Assembly: GCA_024304985.1 (NCBI GenBank)
Contig: JAMWZC010000003.1
Span: forward strand, 332,611 to 396,610
Source: Paracoccaceae bacterium
GTDB taxonomy: Bacteria > Pseudomonadota > Alphaproteobacteria > Rhodobacterales > Rhodobacteraceae
Direction of reading: 5' to 3'
Length of the DNA: 64,000 nucleotides
In this document: one piece after another, positions 28,583 through 36,696 of the stretch
Layout of the letters: the number at the start of each line of letters is the position of its first letter
How positions within the stretch are numbered: position 1 is the first letter of the stretch
Position numbers and translations under genes: made by a program
The notes under the pieces: generated by a model
Database searches by the model: none
What the model was told of the DNA's origin: nothing
What the model saw: the letters and a program-made list of their open reading frames with translations, nothing else

Positions 28583-28614
28583 CGTGATCCTGCCTGCGTT
28601 CATGGCCAAAACGC

Positions 28615-28640
28615 TATTGACATAATTTTTTAAGTCAATA
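28615..28640. promoter_or_regulatory. 26-bp inverted repeat between tetR and potA, candidate TetR operator
   Basis: Arms TATTGAC and GTCAATA flank an A/T-only centre. The symmetry continues past one mismatch (TAA/TTA). It is the only long A+T-rich palindrome in the 91-bp gap between the divergent starts, so a repressor bound here could shut both promoters. The assignment to the adjacent TetR protein is inference. Confidence 0.65.
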
Positions 28641-28673
28641 AAAATTTTTAGTGACACAAAGAAAGCCCCGAAG

Positions 28674-29357
28674 ATGACTGCAGAACTGCCCGAGATCACG
28701 GCACCCGAAGACGAGGTGATCGGCCTGCGCGACCGCAAGAAGGCGCAGCGGCGCGACAGGATCATCGCCGCTGCCCGCGCCCTGTTCGCCGAGCGCGGCG
28801 TCGATGCGACCACGATCACGGACATCGCCGAAGCCTGCGAGATTTCGGCGCCCACCGTGTTCAACTACTTCGGGTCCAAGGACGGCATCCTGATCGCCAT
28901 CATCGACGAAGGCACCCGCGCCGCCCGCGAAAGCGAAAAGGTGATGCCCCGCCCTGCGGGCACGCCGCTCGACAAGGTGCTTCTGGACCTGTTCTCGCGG
29001 ATCGCCGCGCAGACGCTTCTGATCGCCAGCAAGCGGGTGTGGCGCTATGCCGAATCCGCCGTCATCCGCCACCCCGAAACCGAGCTGTCCCAAACCTATC
29101 GCGAGGTCGGAACGAAACTGGTCGAAGCCATCGCCGATGTCCTGCGGGCCTGCGACCTGTCCACCCGCGCCGGCGCACCGGCGGATATTCCCCTGCTGGC
29201 CGAGATGCTGCACGATCTGTGGATGCCCTGTTTCATCGAACTGATCAGAGGCGACGACATGACCGTCGCCGACCATGACGCGATGGTGCGCGCGCGGGTT
29301 CTTCCCGTGATCGCGCTGGTCTTCGACGATGCCTGCCTTGCCGGGCGCAACCTCTGA
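28674..29357 (+). CDS. TetR-family transcriptional regulator
   Basis: The 227-residue protein has a TetR N-terminal HTH (about 24-70): [20 protein letters not shown] then [18 protein letters not shown]. The rest is a helical ligand-binding domain with no close match I recognise. It is divergent from the polyamine-type transporter and leads the five-gene plus-strand catabolic run, only 15 bp before the amidohydrolase. It probably senses the imported compound or a breakdown product and controls both arms. Confidence 0.9.
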   Translation: MTAELPEITAPEDEVIGLRDRKKAQRRDRIIAAARALFAERGVDATTITDIAEACEISAPTVFNYFGSKDGILIAIIDEGTRAARESEKVMPRPAGTPLDKVLLDLFSRIAAQTLLIASKRVWRYAESAVIRHPETELSQTYREVGTKLVEAIADVLRACDLSTRAGAPADIPLLAEMLHDLWMPCFIELIRGDDMTVADHDAMVRARVLPVIALVFDDACLAGRNL

Positions 29358-29372
29358 CCGACAGGAGCAACC

Positions 29373-31022
29373 ATGTCCGCTGATCTCATCGTGCATAACG
29401 CGCGCGTCCTGACGATGGACGACGCCCGCCCCCGCGCCACCGCCGTCGCCGTCGCAGGAACCACAATCCTGGCACTGGGCGAAGATGCGGAAATCCTGCC
29501 GCTCGCCGGTCCCGCAACGCGGGTGATCGACGCGGGCGGCGCCACGCTGCTGCCCGGCTTCGTGGAATCCCACCTGCACCTCTTTTCCGGCGCTTACGGC
29601 GAAACACTTCTGCAACTGGCCGACATTCGCGGCACAGCCGCGTTGCAAGCCGCCGTGGACCGCTTCGCCGCCGCCAATCCCGATGCGACGCTTCTGTTCG
29701 GCCAAGGGGCCGATTACACGATGCTGGGCGATGGCCGCCCGCTGGACCGGCACGCGTTGGACGCGATCTGCCCGGACCGTCCCCTCGCGCTGATGGCCTA
29801 TGACTTCCACACGCTTTTCGCCAATACCGCTGCCCTGCGCGCCGCAGGACTGTTGCACGGCCGCGCCCTCCCTCCCGGCAACGAGGTGGTGATGGGACCG
29901 GACGGGCTGGCCACCGGAGAGCTGCGCGAAAAGATGGCGCTCCTGCCCGTGCTGGACCTGCGCAACACCGGCGGGCGCGAAATGCTGGGCATGTCGGGGA
30001 TCGAACCGCCCGTCCCCCCGACCCCGGCCCAGCGGCACGAGGACAAGGAGATTCTGAAGCTCGGTCTGGCCCATGCCGCGAAACACGGAATCACCTCCAT
30101 GCAGAACATGGACGGCAACCGCTACCTTCTGGACCTGCTGGCCGAGCTTGAGGCCGAGGGCGCCTTGACCGCCCGCGTCAGGGTGCCCTTCCATCTGACC
30201 GCAGAAATGCCCCTGTCCGAACTGGACCGCGCCACCGCCATGCAGCGCGCCTTCACGGGGCCGAAACTGACCTCGGGCATCGTCAAGATGTTTCTGGACG
30301 GGGTGATCGAAAGCGGCACCGCCGCCATGCTGGCCCCCTATGCCAACCGCCCCGGCCATTGCGGCGAGACCATCTTCACTCCCGCGCATTTCCACGCCGC
30401 CGCGACCGAAGCGGACCGCCGTGGCCTTCAGATCGCCGTGCACGCCATCGGCGATGCCGCCGTCCGGCTGGCGCTGGACGGCTATGCCGCCGCCGCGCGC
30501 GCGAACGGCCCCCGCGACCGCCGCCACCGGATCGAACATGTCGAGATGATCGACCGCGCCGATATCCCGCGCCTTGCCGCACAGGGAGTCATCGCCTCGA
30601 TGCAGCCGCTGCATGCGCCGCGCGGCCCCAGCGGCACCACCGATGGCATCGGTCCCGACCGCGCCCCGCAGGCCTATGCCTGGCGCGACATCGTGGCGAC
30701 GGGGGCGGATTTCGCCTTCTCCTCGGACTGGCCCATCGTGCCGATCGCTCCCCTGACCAGCATCGCCGCCGCCATGACCCGCACCCCCTGGATTCCGGGA
30801 CTGCCCGATCAACGCCTTGCCCTGCATCAGGTGCTGGAAGCCTATACATGGCGCGGCGCCCGCGCCGGTTTCGCCGATGACATCACCGGGCGGATCAAAC
30901 CGGGCATGGCGGCGGATCTGGTCCTGCTGTCAGACGATATCGAAGCCATCCCCATCGACCGGATCGACAGTCTGGACGTGGCGCTGACCGTCTGCGACGG
31001 GGCTATCACTTATGCCGCATGA
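29373..31022 (+). CDS. Amidohydrolase family protein (YtcJ/Amidohydro_3 type)
   Basis: The 549-residue protein has the amidohydrolase beta-sandwich plus TIM barrel: LLPGFVESHLHLF near residue 70 gives the first metal-binding His pair, later AVHAIGDAAV, RIEHVEMID and FSSDWPIVP match the YtcJ-like group. No secretion signal is seen. ATG 29373 has an AGGAG site. The substrate is probably an amide or cyclic amide, and cannot be named. It sits between TetR and a DUF3237 gene, whose start it overlaps by 11 bp. Confidence 0.88.
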   Translation: MSADLIVHNARVLTMDDARPRATAVAVAGTTILALGEDAEILPLAGPATRVIDAGGATLLPGFVESHLHLFSGAYGETLLQLADIRGTAALQAAVDRFAAANPDATLLFGQGADYTMLGDGRPLDRHALDAICPDRPLALMAYDFHTLFANTAALRAAGLLHGRALPPGNEVVMGPDGLATGELREKMALLPVLDLRNTGGREMLGMSGIEPPVPPTPAQRHEDKEILKLGLAHAAKHGITSMQNMDGNRYLLDLLAELEAEGALTARVRVPFHLTAEMPLSELDRATAMQRAFTGPKLTSGIVKMFLDGVIESGTAAMLAPYANRPGHCGETIFTPAHFHAAATEADRRGLQIAVHAIGDAAVRLALDGYAAAARANGPRDRRHRIEHVEMIDRADIPRLAAQGVIASMQPLHAPRGPSGTTDGIGPDRAPQAYAWRDIVATGADFAFSSDWPIVPIAPLTSIAAAMTRTPWIPGLPDQRLALHQVLEAYTWRGARAGFADDITGRIKPGMAADLVLLSDDIEAIPIDRIDSLDVALTVCDGAITYAA

Positions 31023-31491
31023 CAGCCCCGACATGACGGCGCTCGGCGCGCCGCTCTCACCCGGCCAGCCCGGTCTGCGCCGTCTCTGCGCGATCCGCGC
31101 CGATATCGGCCCGCAGACCGAATTCACCACGACGCAGGGCCATGGCCGCGCGCTCTTTCCCATTCTGGGCGGGCAAGCCGTCGCGGCGGACTGGAGCGCC
31201 ACGATCCTGCCCGGCGGTGCCGATGTTGCGCGCCGCCTTGAGGATGGCACCTACGAGGTCGAGGCGCGCTATATCCTGCAACTTGACGACGGGACCCCCG
31301 TCATGGTCATGAACGCGGGACGCATGGTGCCGCAACCGGATGGCAGCTATCATGGACGCACCCGCGCAACCCTCGAAGTGCCCGATGGTCCGCACCGGGC
31401 ACTGGGGAACATGGTGCTGTTCGGAACCGCCTTTTCCGGCGCAGACGATCCTGACCATGTTTATATCGAACTCTGGCACGCCACGATCTGA
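31012..31491 (+). CDS. DUF3237 domain protein
   Basis: The 159-residue protein matches DUF3237 over most of its length: FPILGGQAVAADWSATILPGG (in part), LEDGTYEVEARYILQLDDG, and the C-terminal VLFGTAFSGADDPDHVYIELW (in part). The function of the family is unknown to me; members often accompany catabolic genes and have a small beta-barrel fold. Here it is translationally linked to the amidohydrolase upstream. Confidence 0.85.
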   Translation: MPHDSPDMTALGAPLSPGQPGLRRLCAIRADIGPQTEFTTTQGHGRALFPILGGQAVAADWSATILPGGADVARRLEDGTYEVEARYILQLDDGTPVMVMNAGRMVPQPDGSYHGRTRATLEVPDGPHRALGNMVLFGTAFSGADDPDHVYIELWHATI

Positions 31492-31504
31492 GGAGACGGC
31501 ACAC

Positions 31505-32536
31505 ATGACCCACTGGACCATGCCGCCGGAAACGGCTCCGCAGGATCGTGTCTGGATGGCCTTCCCCCGCCAAGGGGCCACGCTGGGCGACAGCACCTCC
31601 GCGCGCGAGGCGGGCTATGCCGCATGGACCGCCGTGGCGCATACGGTGGCGCAATGCGCGCCGGTGTCGATGATCGTGGACCCCTCGGAAATCCAGCGCG
31701 CCACCCGGATGCTGGGCGACGGGATCGAGATCGTTCCCCATCCTCTGGGTGAATTCTGGCTGCGCGATTCCGGCCCCACCTTCGTGCATGCCGCAGATGG
31801 CAGCCTGGCGGCGGTGGACTGGATCTTCAACGGCTGGGGCGGCGCCGACTGGTCACAGCCCACACAGGACAACGCGCTGGCCGCCTTCATCGCGGGCCTT
31901 GTCGGCGCGCCGGTCATCCCCTCGCTTCTGGTGAACGAGGGGGGCGGGATCCATGTCGACGGCCACGGCACCGTGCTGCTGACCGAAACCGTGCAGCGCG
32001 ACCCCGACCGCAACCCCCATGCCGACCGCGCCCGGATCGAGGCCGAGATGACGCGCCTGCTGGGCACGACGCAGGCGATCTGGCTGCCGCGCGGCCTGTC
32101 GCGCGACTACGACATGTTCGGCACGCGCGGCCATGTCGATATCGTGGCGACCTTCCCCGCGCCGGGCCGCATCCTGATGCATGTGCAGGACAATCCCGAC
32201 CATCCCGATCATCCGCTGGCACAGGAATTGCGCGCTCTCTTCGCCGCGCAGACCGACGCGCAGGGCCGTCCGTTCGAGATCATCGACCTGCCCGCCCCCG
32301 ATACGCTGCGCGATGCCCATGGCTTTGTCGATTACAGCTATGTCAACCATCTGGTCTGCAATGACGGCGTCATCGCCTGCACCTTCGGCGACGCGAAAGC
32401 CGACGCCCGCGCCGCCGCGATCCTCGCCGAGGCTTATCCCGGCCGCCGCATCCTGCCCGTGGACGCACGCGAACTCTTCGCGCGTGGCGGCGGCGTGCAT
32501 TGCATCACCCAGCAACAGCCCAAGGCGCGCGCATGA
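31505..32536 (+). CDS. Agmatine deiminase / peptidyl-arginine deiminase-like family enzyme
   Basis: The 343-residue protein has the guanidine-modifying fold motifs: WMAFPRQG, FWLRDSGPTF, GGGIHVDGHGTVLLTE and the catalytic GGGVHCITQQ near the end (Cys333). Length matches AguA. Agmatine deiminase converts agmatine to N-carbamoylputrescine and ammonia. ATG 31505 has a GAGGAG site. The usual partner AguB (a nitrilase-fold amidase) is not in the window; an amidase-signature protein follows instead, overlapping by ATGA. The true substrate may be another guanidino compound. Confidence 0.88.
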   Translation: MTHWTMPPETAPQDRVWMAFPRQGATLGDSTSAREAGYAAWTAVAHTVAQCAPVSMIVDPSEIQRATRMLGDGIEIVPHPLGEFWLRDSGPTFVHAADGSLAAVDWIFNGWGGADWSQPTQDNALAAFIAGLVGAPVIPSLLVNEGGGIHVDGHGTVLLTETVQRDPDRNPHADRARIEAEMTRLLGTTQAIWLPRGLSRDYDMFGTRGHVDIVATFPAPGRILMHVQDNPDHPDHPLAQELRALFAAQTDAQGRPFEIIDLPAPDTLRDAHGFVDYSYVNHLVCNDGVIACTFGDAKADARAAAILAEAYPGRRILPVDARELFARGGGVHCITQQQPKARA

Positions 32537-34503
32537 CCGCCTGGCCCGATCTGGCCACGCTGGCCAAGGCGCTGGATCAGGGCCGCGCCACCGCCGTGTC
32601 CCTCGCGTATGAGGCGCTGACCCGGATCGCCGCCTATGACCGGGCCGGACCGATCCTCAACGCCGTGCCGATCCTGAACCCGGCCCTCTTCGACGAGGCC
32701 CGCGCCAGCGACCTGCGCCGCAGCCGGGGGGAATCCCTCGGACCTCTCGATGGCATCCCCTATACCGCCAAGGGCAGCTACAAGGTGCGAGGCCTGCCGG
32801 TGGATGCCGGCTCGCCCGCCTTCGCCGGGCTGATCGCCAACGAGGACAGCTTTGCCGTCGAACGCCTCCGGGCGGCAGGGGCCGTGCTGATCGGGCTGAC
32901 GACCATGCCGCCCATGGCAAACGGCGGCATGCAGCGCGGCCTGCACGGGCGCGCGGAATCGCCATGGTCGGCGGACTGGCTCACCTCGGCCTTCGCCTCG
33001 GGCTCGTCGAACGGATCAGGCACCGCCGTCGCCGCAGGCTTCGGCGCCTTCAGCTTGGCCGAGGAGACCTGGTCCTCCGGACGCGCCCCCGCCGCATTGA
33101 ACGGCCTCTGCGCCTACACGCCCGGTCGCGGCGTCATCTCGGTGCGGGGCAACTGGCCGCTTGTGCCCACGATGGACGTGGTCGTGCCGCAGACCCGGAC
33201 GATGGCGGATATGCTGACCCTGATGGACGTGCTGGGGGTCAGGGACAGCCGCCGCGACGGCGACTTCTGGCGCAGTCAGGACTGGGTGCCGCTCGACCCG
33301 CCGCGCCCGCCGTCATGGCCGGCACTGGCGCAGGGCGCATCCCTCACCGGCAAGCGTCTGGGCGTTCCGTCCATGTATATCAACGCCGATCCCCTTGCAG
33401 GCACTGCGCCCGACGGCGGCATCGGTGGCCCCACCGGGCAAAGGATCGACACCCGCCCATCCATCCTCGCGCTGTGGTCCGCCCTGCGTGCCCGGATCGA
33501 AACCGCCGGGGCCACGGTGACCGACACCGACTTCCCCATCGTCACGAATTACGAAGGCGACCGCCCCGGTGCCCCCACCATCGCCACAGCCGGGCTGGTC
33601 AGCGCCGCCTACCTGAAACACGAGATCACGGACCTGTCCGTCTGGGCCTGGGATGACTTCCTGCGCCGCAACGGCGACCCGCATCTGAACCGGCTGACGC
33701 AGGTGGACGGCACGCTGATCTTTCCGCGCCCCGACGGCGCCCTGCCGGACCGCTATACCGGCTTCGACGACGATATCGCCGCCTATCCCGATCACGCCCG
33801 CCGCCATCCCTGTGACGATTTCCGCCAGATCCCGCATCTGGCCGACGGGCTGCGCGGGCTGGAACAGACGCGCAAACGCGATCTGGAGGACTGGATGGAC
33901 CGGCTGGGTCTGGACGCGGTGGTCTTTCCCGCGCTGGCCGATGTCGGCCCCGCCGATGCCGACACCAACCCGGCCTCGGCCGATCTGGCCTGGCGCAACG
34001 GGGTCTGGGTCGCCAACGGAAATCTGGCCATCCGGCATCTCGGCCTGCCCAGCGTGACGATCCCCATGGGGATCATGGCGGATACCGGCATGCCGATGGG
34101 CTTGACCATCCTTGGTCGCGGCGGGGCGGATGCAGAGCTGATGGCGCTGGCCGTCGCGCTGGAACGGCTTGTCCCGCCCAGCCCCTGCCCCCCACGCACG
34201 CCACCCTTGCCCACGCCACCTGTCATCGCCCCTGTCATCGCGCCGGATCAAGCCGCCGGCCCCGCTTTGCATATCGATGCGCAGATAGACGCGAACCAAC
34301 TCCACCTGACGATCACCGCCGACGCGCCACTGGCCCATCTCTGCGTCGCTGGACAGGTCCTTGACCATGACGGCCACCACGCCCGCATCACCCTTCCGCG
34401 CAACCGGCACCGGCACAGCGCATGGGCCCCGCCCCATGGCCCCCTTGTCCTTGCCCTGTTCACCAACGGATCAGCCGCCTTCCACGACGTCGCGCTGCCC
34501 TGA
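32533..34503 (+). CDS. Amidase-signature family hydrolase with ~115-residue C-terminal extension
   Basis: The 656-residue protein carries the Ser-cisSer-Lys triad of amidase-signature enzymes: Lys80 (GIPYTAK), Ser158 (SGSSNGS) and Ser182. The usual TGGSIR motif is TWSSGR here, so the pocket around the nucleophile differs. The family core ends near residue 545; after a Pro-rich linker, about 95 residues (LHIDAQIDANQLHLTI ... STAWAP-like) form a small beta-rich domain of unknown role. ATG 32533 overlaps the deiminase stop (ATGA). It could hydrolyse the carbamoyl or amide product made upstream. Confidence 0.88.
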   Translation: MTAWPDLATLAKALDQGRATAVSLAYEALTRIAAYDRAGPILNAVPILNPALFDEARASDLRRSRGESLGPLDGIPYTAKGSYKVRGLPVDAGSPAFAGLIANEDSFAVERLRAAGAVLIGLTTMPPMANGGMQRGLHGRAESPWSADWLTSAFASGSSNGSGTAVAAGFGAFSLAEETWSSGRAPAALNGLCAYTPGRGVISVRGNWPLVPTMDVVVPQTRTMADMLTLMDVLGVRDSRRDGDFWRSQDWVPLDPPRPPSWPALAQGASLTGKRLGVPSMYINADPLAGTAPDGGIGGPTGQRIDTRPSILALWSALRARIETAGATVTDTDFPIVTNYEGDRPGAPTIATAGLVSAAYLKHEITDLSVWAWDDFLRRNGDPHLNRLTQVDGTLIFPRPDGALPDRYTGFDDDIAAYPDHARRHPCDDFRQIPHLADGLRGLEQTRKRDLEDWMDRLGLDAVVFPALADVGPADADTNPASADLAWRNGVWVANGNLAIRHLGLPSVTIPMGIMADTGMPMGLTILGRGGADAELMALAVALERLVPPSPCPPRTPPLPTPPVIAPVIAPDQAAGPALHIDAQIDANQLHLTITADAPLAHLCVAGQVLDHDGHHARITLPRNRHRHSAWAPPHGPLVLALFTNGSAAFHDVALP

Positions 34504-34504
34504 G

Positions 34505-35635
34505 TCAATCCGCGCTGCGGTCCACAAGTTTGCGCCGCGCCAGCGACAGCCCATGGCGGCGCGCGAAATGCTGCACTTCGGATTTGCGCGACCGCGCGAC
34601 CGTATAGACCTGATCATCAGCCGCCCGGATCAGCAGCTTGTAATCCTCGGTGCGGTGAAGGGCGCGAATTCCAGCCACCGACACCCAGACCGAACGGTTG
34701 AGCACGATCCCGCTATCCGGCGGCACAGAAGCGATCACATCCGAAAAGCGCCCCCGCAACAGGGCAGAGCGTCCGGTCTGATGCACCCGCACATAATGAT
34801 CCTCCGCATGGATCACCAAAAGCTCGCTGACCTTTAGGCTTTCACCCGCGATCTCGACAGTTCCGTCAGCCACGGCAACCACATCAGGCGCGCGGGCCGC
34901 ATCCCCGTCCTGCGGCAGGGACAGTGCAACGGCTTCGTCTAGTCCCAGATCAGTCTCGCCGCGCATGGCGACCTGCGGCGCGACCGGCGGCATCTCGGCA
35001 GGGCGCGCGGCCAGCGCCTCCATATCGGAGCGCGGGGTGACAGGATGCACCGGGGCTGCCTCGGCCAATCGCGGATCGTCCTGCCGATACAATGGGTGAT
35101 GTGGTGCCACGAAGGACCCGTACTGGATATCGAACAGCAGGATCACGATCAGATCACGGGTGACAAACGGCGCGATATCGGCGATCTCCGGCAACGCTTG
35201 CCCGGTAATCAGGTGTAGTGTCACCTGCCGCACCACTTCGGTCACGGGAATGACAGGCAGGCTCAGCAGCGGCGTAAAGACAAAGCGCACGCGCCCCGCC
35301 CGCTCCAGCCCGATTGCGGTGCCGATACTGATATAGAACCAGCACACCGCCGCAATCGTGACGACAAACCATGACAGCGCGAATTGCCACATTTCAAGCT
35401 GCGCCAGATCGGGGCGATTCTGCAGCACGGCCATCACCAGAACGCAGATGATCAGATTCTTCATCATCACCGGATGAAAAACATGGTCCGAGGCCCGCCG
35501 CGCCCGCGACCAGACCGCTGTTCCATCCGCGAAGATTAACTTTGTCCAGGAAACAGTATCCCGAAAGGCCGTCCCTTCCATGGGAAACAGAGCGGGATTC
35601 GCCCTGTCGGGCAGATCATGAGGGGTCACCTGCAT
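34505..35635 (-). CDS. Membrane-anchored LytTR-family DNA-binding regulator, paralogue
   Basis: The 376-residue protein repeats the layout of the LytTR gene at 19147: about four hydrophobic segments (near 70-85, 95-120, 130-150, 175-192), a linker, and a C-terminal LytTR domain (about 275-370: LLVIHAEDHYVRVHQ, GIVLNRSVWVSV). The segment RDLIVILLFDIQYGSFVAPHHP matches the first copy closely. There is no receiver domain. It is divergent from the RTX-Hint 2 locus and convergent with the amidase gene, one base apart. An AAGG site precedes ATG 35635. Confidence 0.85.
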   Translation of the reverse strand: MQVTPHDLPDRANPALFPMEGTAFRDTVSWTKLIFADGTAVWSRARRASDHVFHPVMMKNLIICVLVMAVLQNRPDLAQLEMWQFALSWFVVTIAAVCWFYISIGTAIGLERAGRVRFVFTPLLSLPVIPVTEVVRQVTLHLITGQALPEIADIAPFVTRDLIVILLFDIQYGSFVAPHHPLYRQDDPRLAEAAPVHPVTPRSDMEALAARPAEMPPVAPQVAMRGETDLGLDEAVALSLPQDGDAARAPDVVAVADGTVEIAGESLKVSELLVIHAEDHYVRVHQTGRSALLRGRFSDVIASVPPDSGIVLNRSVWVSVAGIRALHRTEDYKLLIRAADDQVYTVARSRKSEVQHFARRHGLSLARRKLVDRSAD

Positions 35636-36188
35636 TGTGCAAACCTTGCATCAAAATCATTACCAAACCGGACAACCTGTCAATTCACGCTCAAACTGGG
35701 CGGCACGCCCGCAACGCCGACCGGAATAGACCCGACAGATTGTCGCCACCCGCCGATCACGACATTCTCTTATGGCAGGTATTGCTCAGTTTTCTTCGAA
35801 AAAGGTTAAATTTGCAATACGCGATATCGTCGCCCGCAGCTACGAATTATGGCAACAGCCATACTCTGCATTTGGCGCCACATACACTGCAATTTGCACG
35901 AACTGACGCCGCAGATCACGAATTCTGGTCAGTTGGCGAACAGACTCCGGAAAGCGTGAACAGACGGCGACTCCGCCTGATCCGGCTAAACAGAAACGGT
36001 ATAAGACTCGTAGATGCAGAACGGTTGCGAACCCGTGCTGCGCCAGCCTGTCTTGTCTGCTGCCTGAACCACAGGACGTCGAAAACGGGGATGTGAACTG
36101 TCAGCAGGGGGCTGATGACAGGGATCAGGCGCATCATACGCGACCGCTCTGCACAGGTAACCAGTGCGCAGTTTTCGAGGATGAAGTG
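35636..36188. other. Long divergent regulatory region upstream of RTX-Hint 2
   Basis: These 553 bp hold no convincing gene and are more A+T-rich than the neighbours, especially 35770-35900. They separate the LytTR gene from the first possible ORF of the RTX-Hint 2 transcript. An inverted repeat AACTGAC / GTCAGTT (35901-35934) is visible. The region likely carries promoters in both directions. Confidence 0.5.
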
Positions 36189-36452
36189 ATGTCATACGAC
36201 GCCCTGCCTACAGCTCCCCAGGCGCGCATTGCACAAGGCGCCACCCCTGGCCTGGGGGATCGATCCGCCAGAACGCGGACGACCACGTTCTTTCCGTCAC
36301 AACCGGCCGACAGCGGCCTGACGCTGCCATTGGCATCAGTCTTGCAAGCCGTCCGCAGCGCCGCCGCGCCGCGCGCCCGCGACGAAAAGACCAAGGCGAT
36401 CCCGACGCAACCGCTGCTCGGCCTCGCCCGCAACGAAGGTATTGCAGCATGA
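36189..36452 (+). CDS. Hypothetical 87-residue protein upstream of RTX-Hint 2
   Basis: The frame starts MSYDALPTAPQARIAQ and has G/C-rich third positions in its second half, as in neighbouring genes. A GAGGATGAAGTG stretch gives a plausible ribosome binding site. It has no recognised domain, signal peptide or membrane segment. Its stop overlaps the next frame (ATGA). It could be a real small protein or a transcribed leader; I cannot decide by sequence alone. Confidence 0.35.
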   Translation: MSYDALPTAPQARIAQGATPGLGDRSARTRTTTFFPSQPADSGLTLPLASVLQAVRSAAAPRARDEKTKAIPTQPLLGLARNEGIAA

Positions 36453-36694
36453 CCACCTGTCATCGCGTTTCTGCGGTTGCGCGTCCGGCAAGAACACCCG
36501 CAACCACGTGCCGTTCAACGCCGGGGGCCGTCTGCCGCCCCCCGGACCGCTGGTCCAGGCATGTAACGCGCAATCCCGCAATGAACCGATTTGCAGAAAC
36601 CCCGATGCACCGTCCGCAGGGCGGCCCATCTTATCAACGCTTTGCGTCGCTTGGCCGTAGCAGCCGGGTTCGAGCGTCTTGGCTGGAGAAGTAG
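36449..36694 (+). CDS. Hypothetical 81-residue ORF immediately before RTX-Hint 2
   Basis: This frame begins in an ATGA overlap with the preceding ORF and stops 2 bp before the RTX-Hint 2 start, a spacing typical of coupled genes. The product is rich in Arg, Pro, Ser and Thr with several Cys, and third-position G+C is only moderate, so it may be a chance frame. No domain is recognised. Confidence 0.25.
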   Translation: MTTCHRVSAVARPARTPATTCRSTPGAVCRPPDRWSRHVTRNPAMNRFAETPMHRPQGGPSYQRFASLGRSSRVRASWLEK

Positions 36695-36696
36695 AC

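Noticed and set aside
28583-28864. 94-codon N-terminal extension of the PotA-like ATPase
   Set aside because: It runs through the divergent promoter and into the TetR gene; ATG 28582 has a ribosome binding site and matches family length.
28635-30827. 730-residue minus-strand frame over TetR and amidohydrolase genes
   Set aside because: Gly/His/Gln-rich shadow; the plus-strand genes have full domain support.
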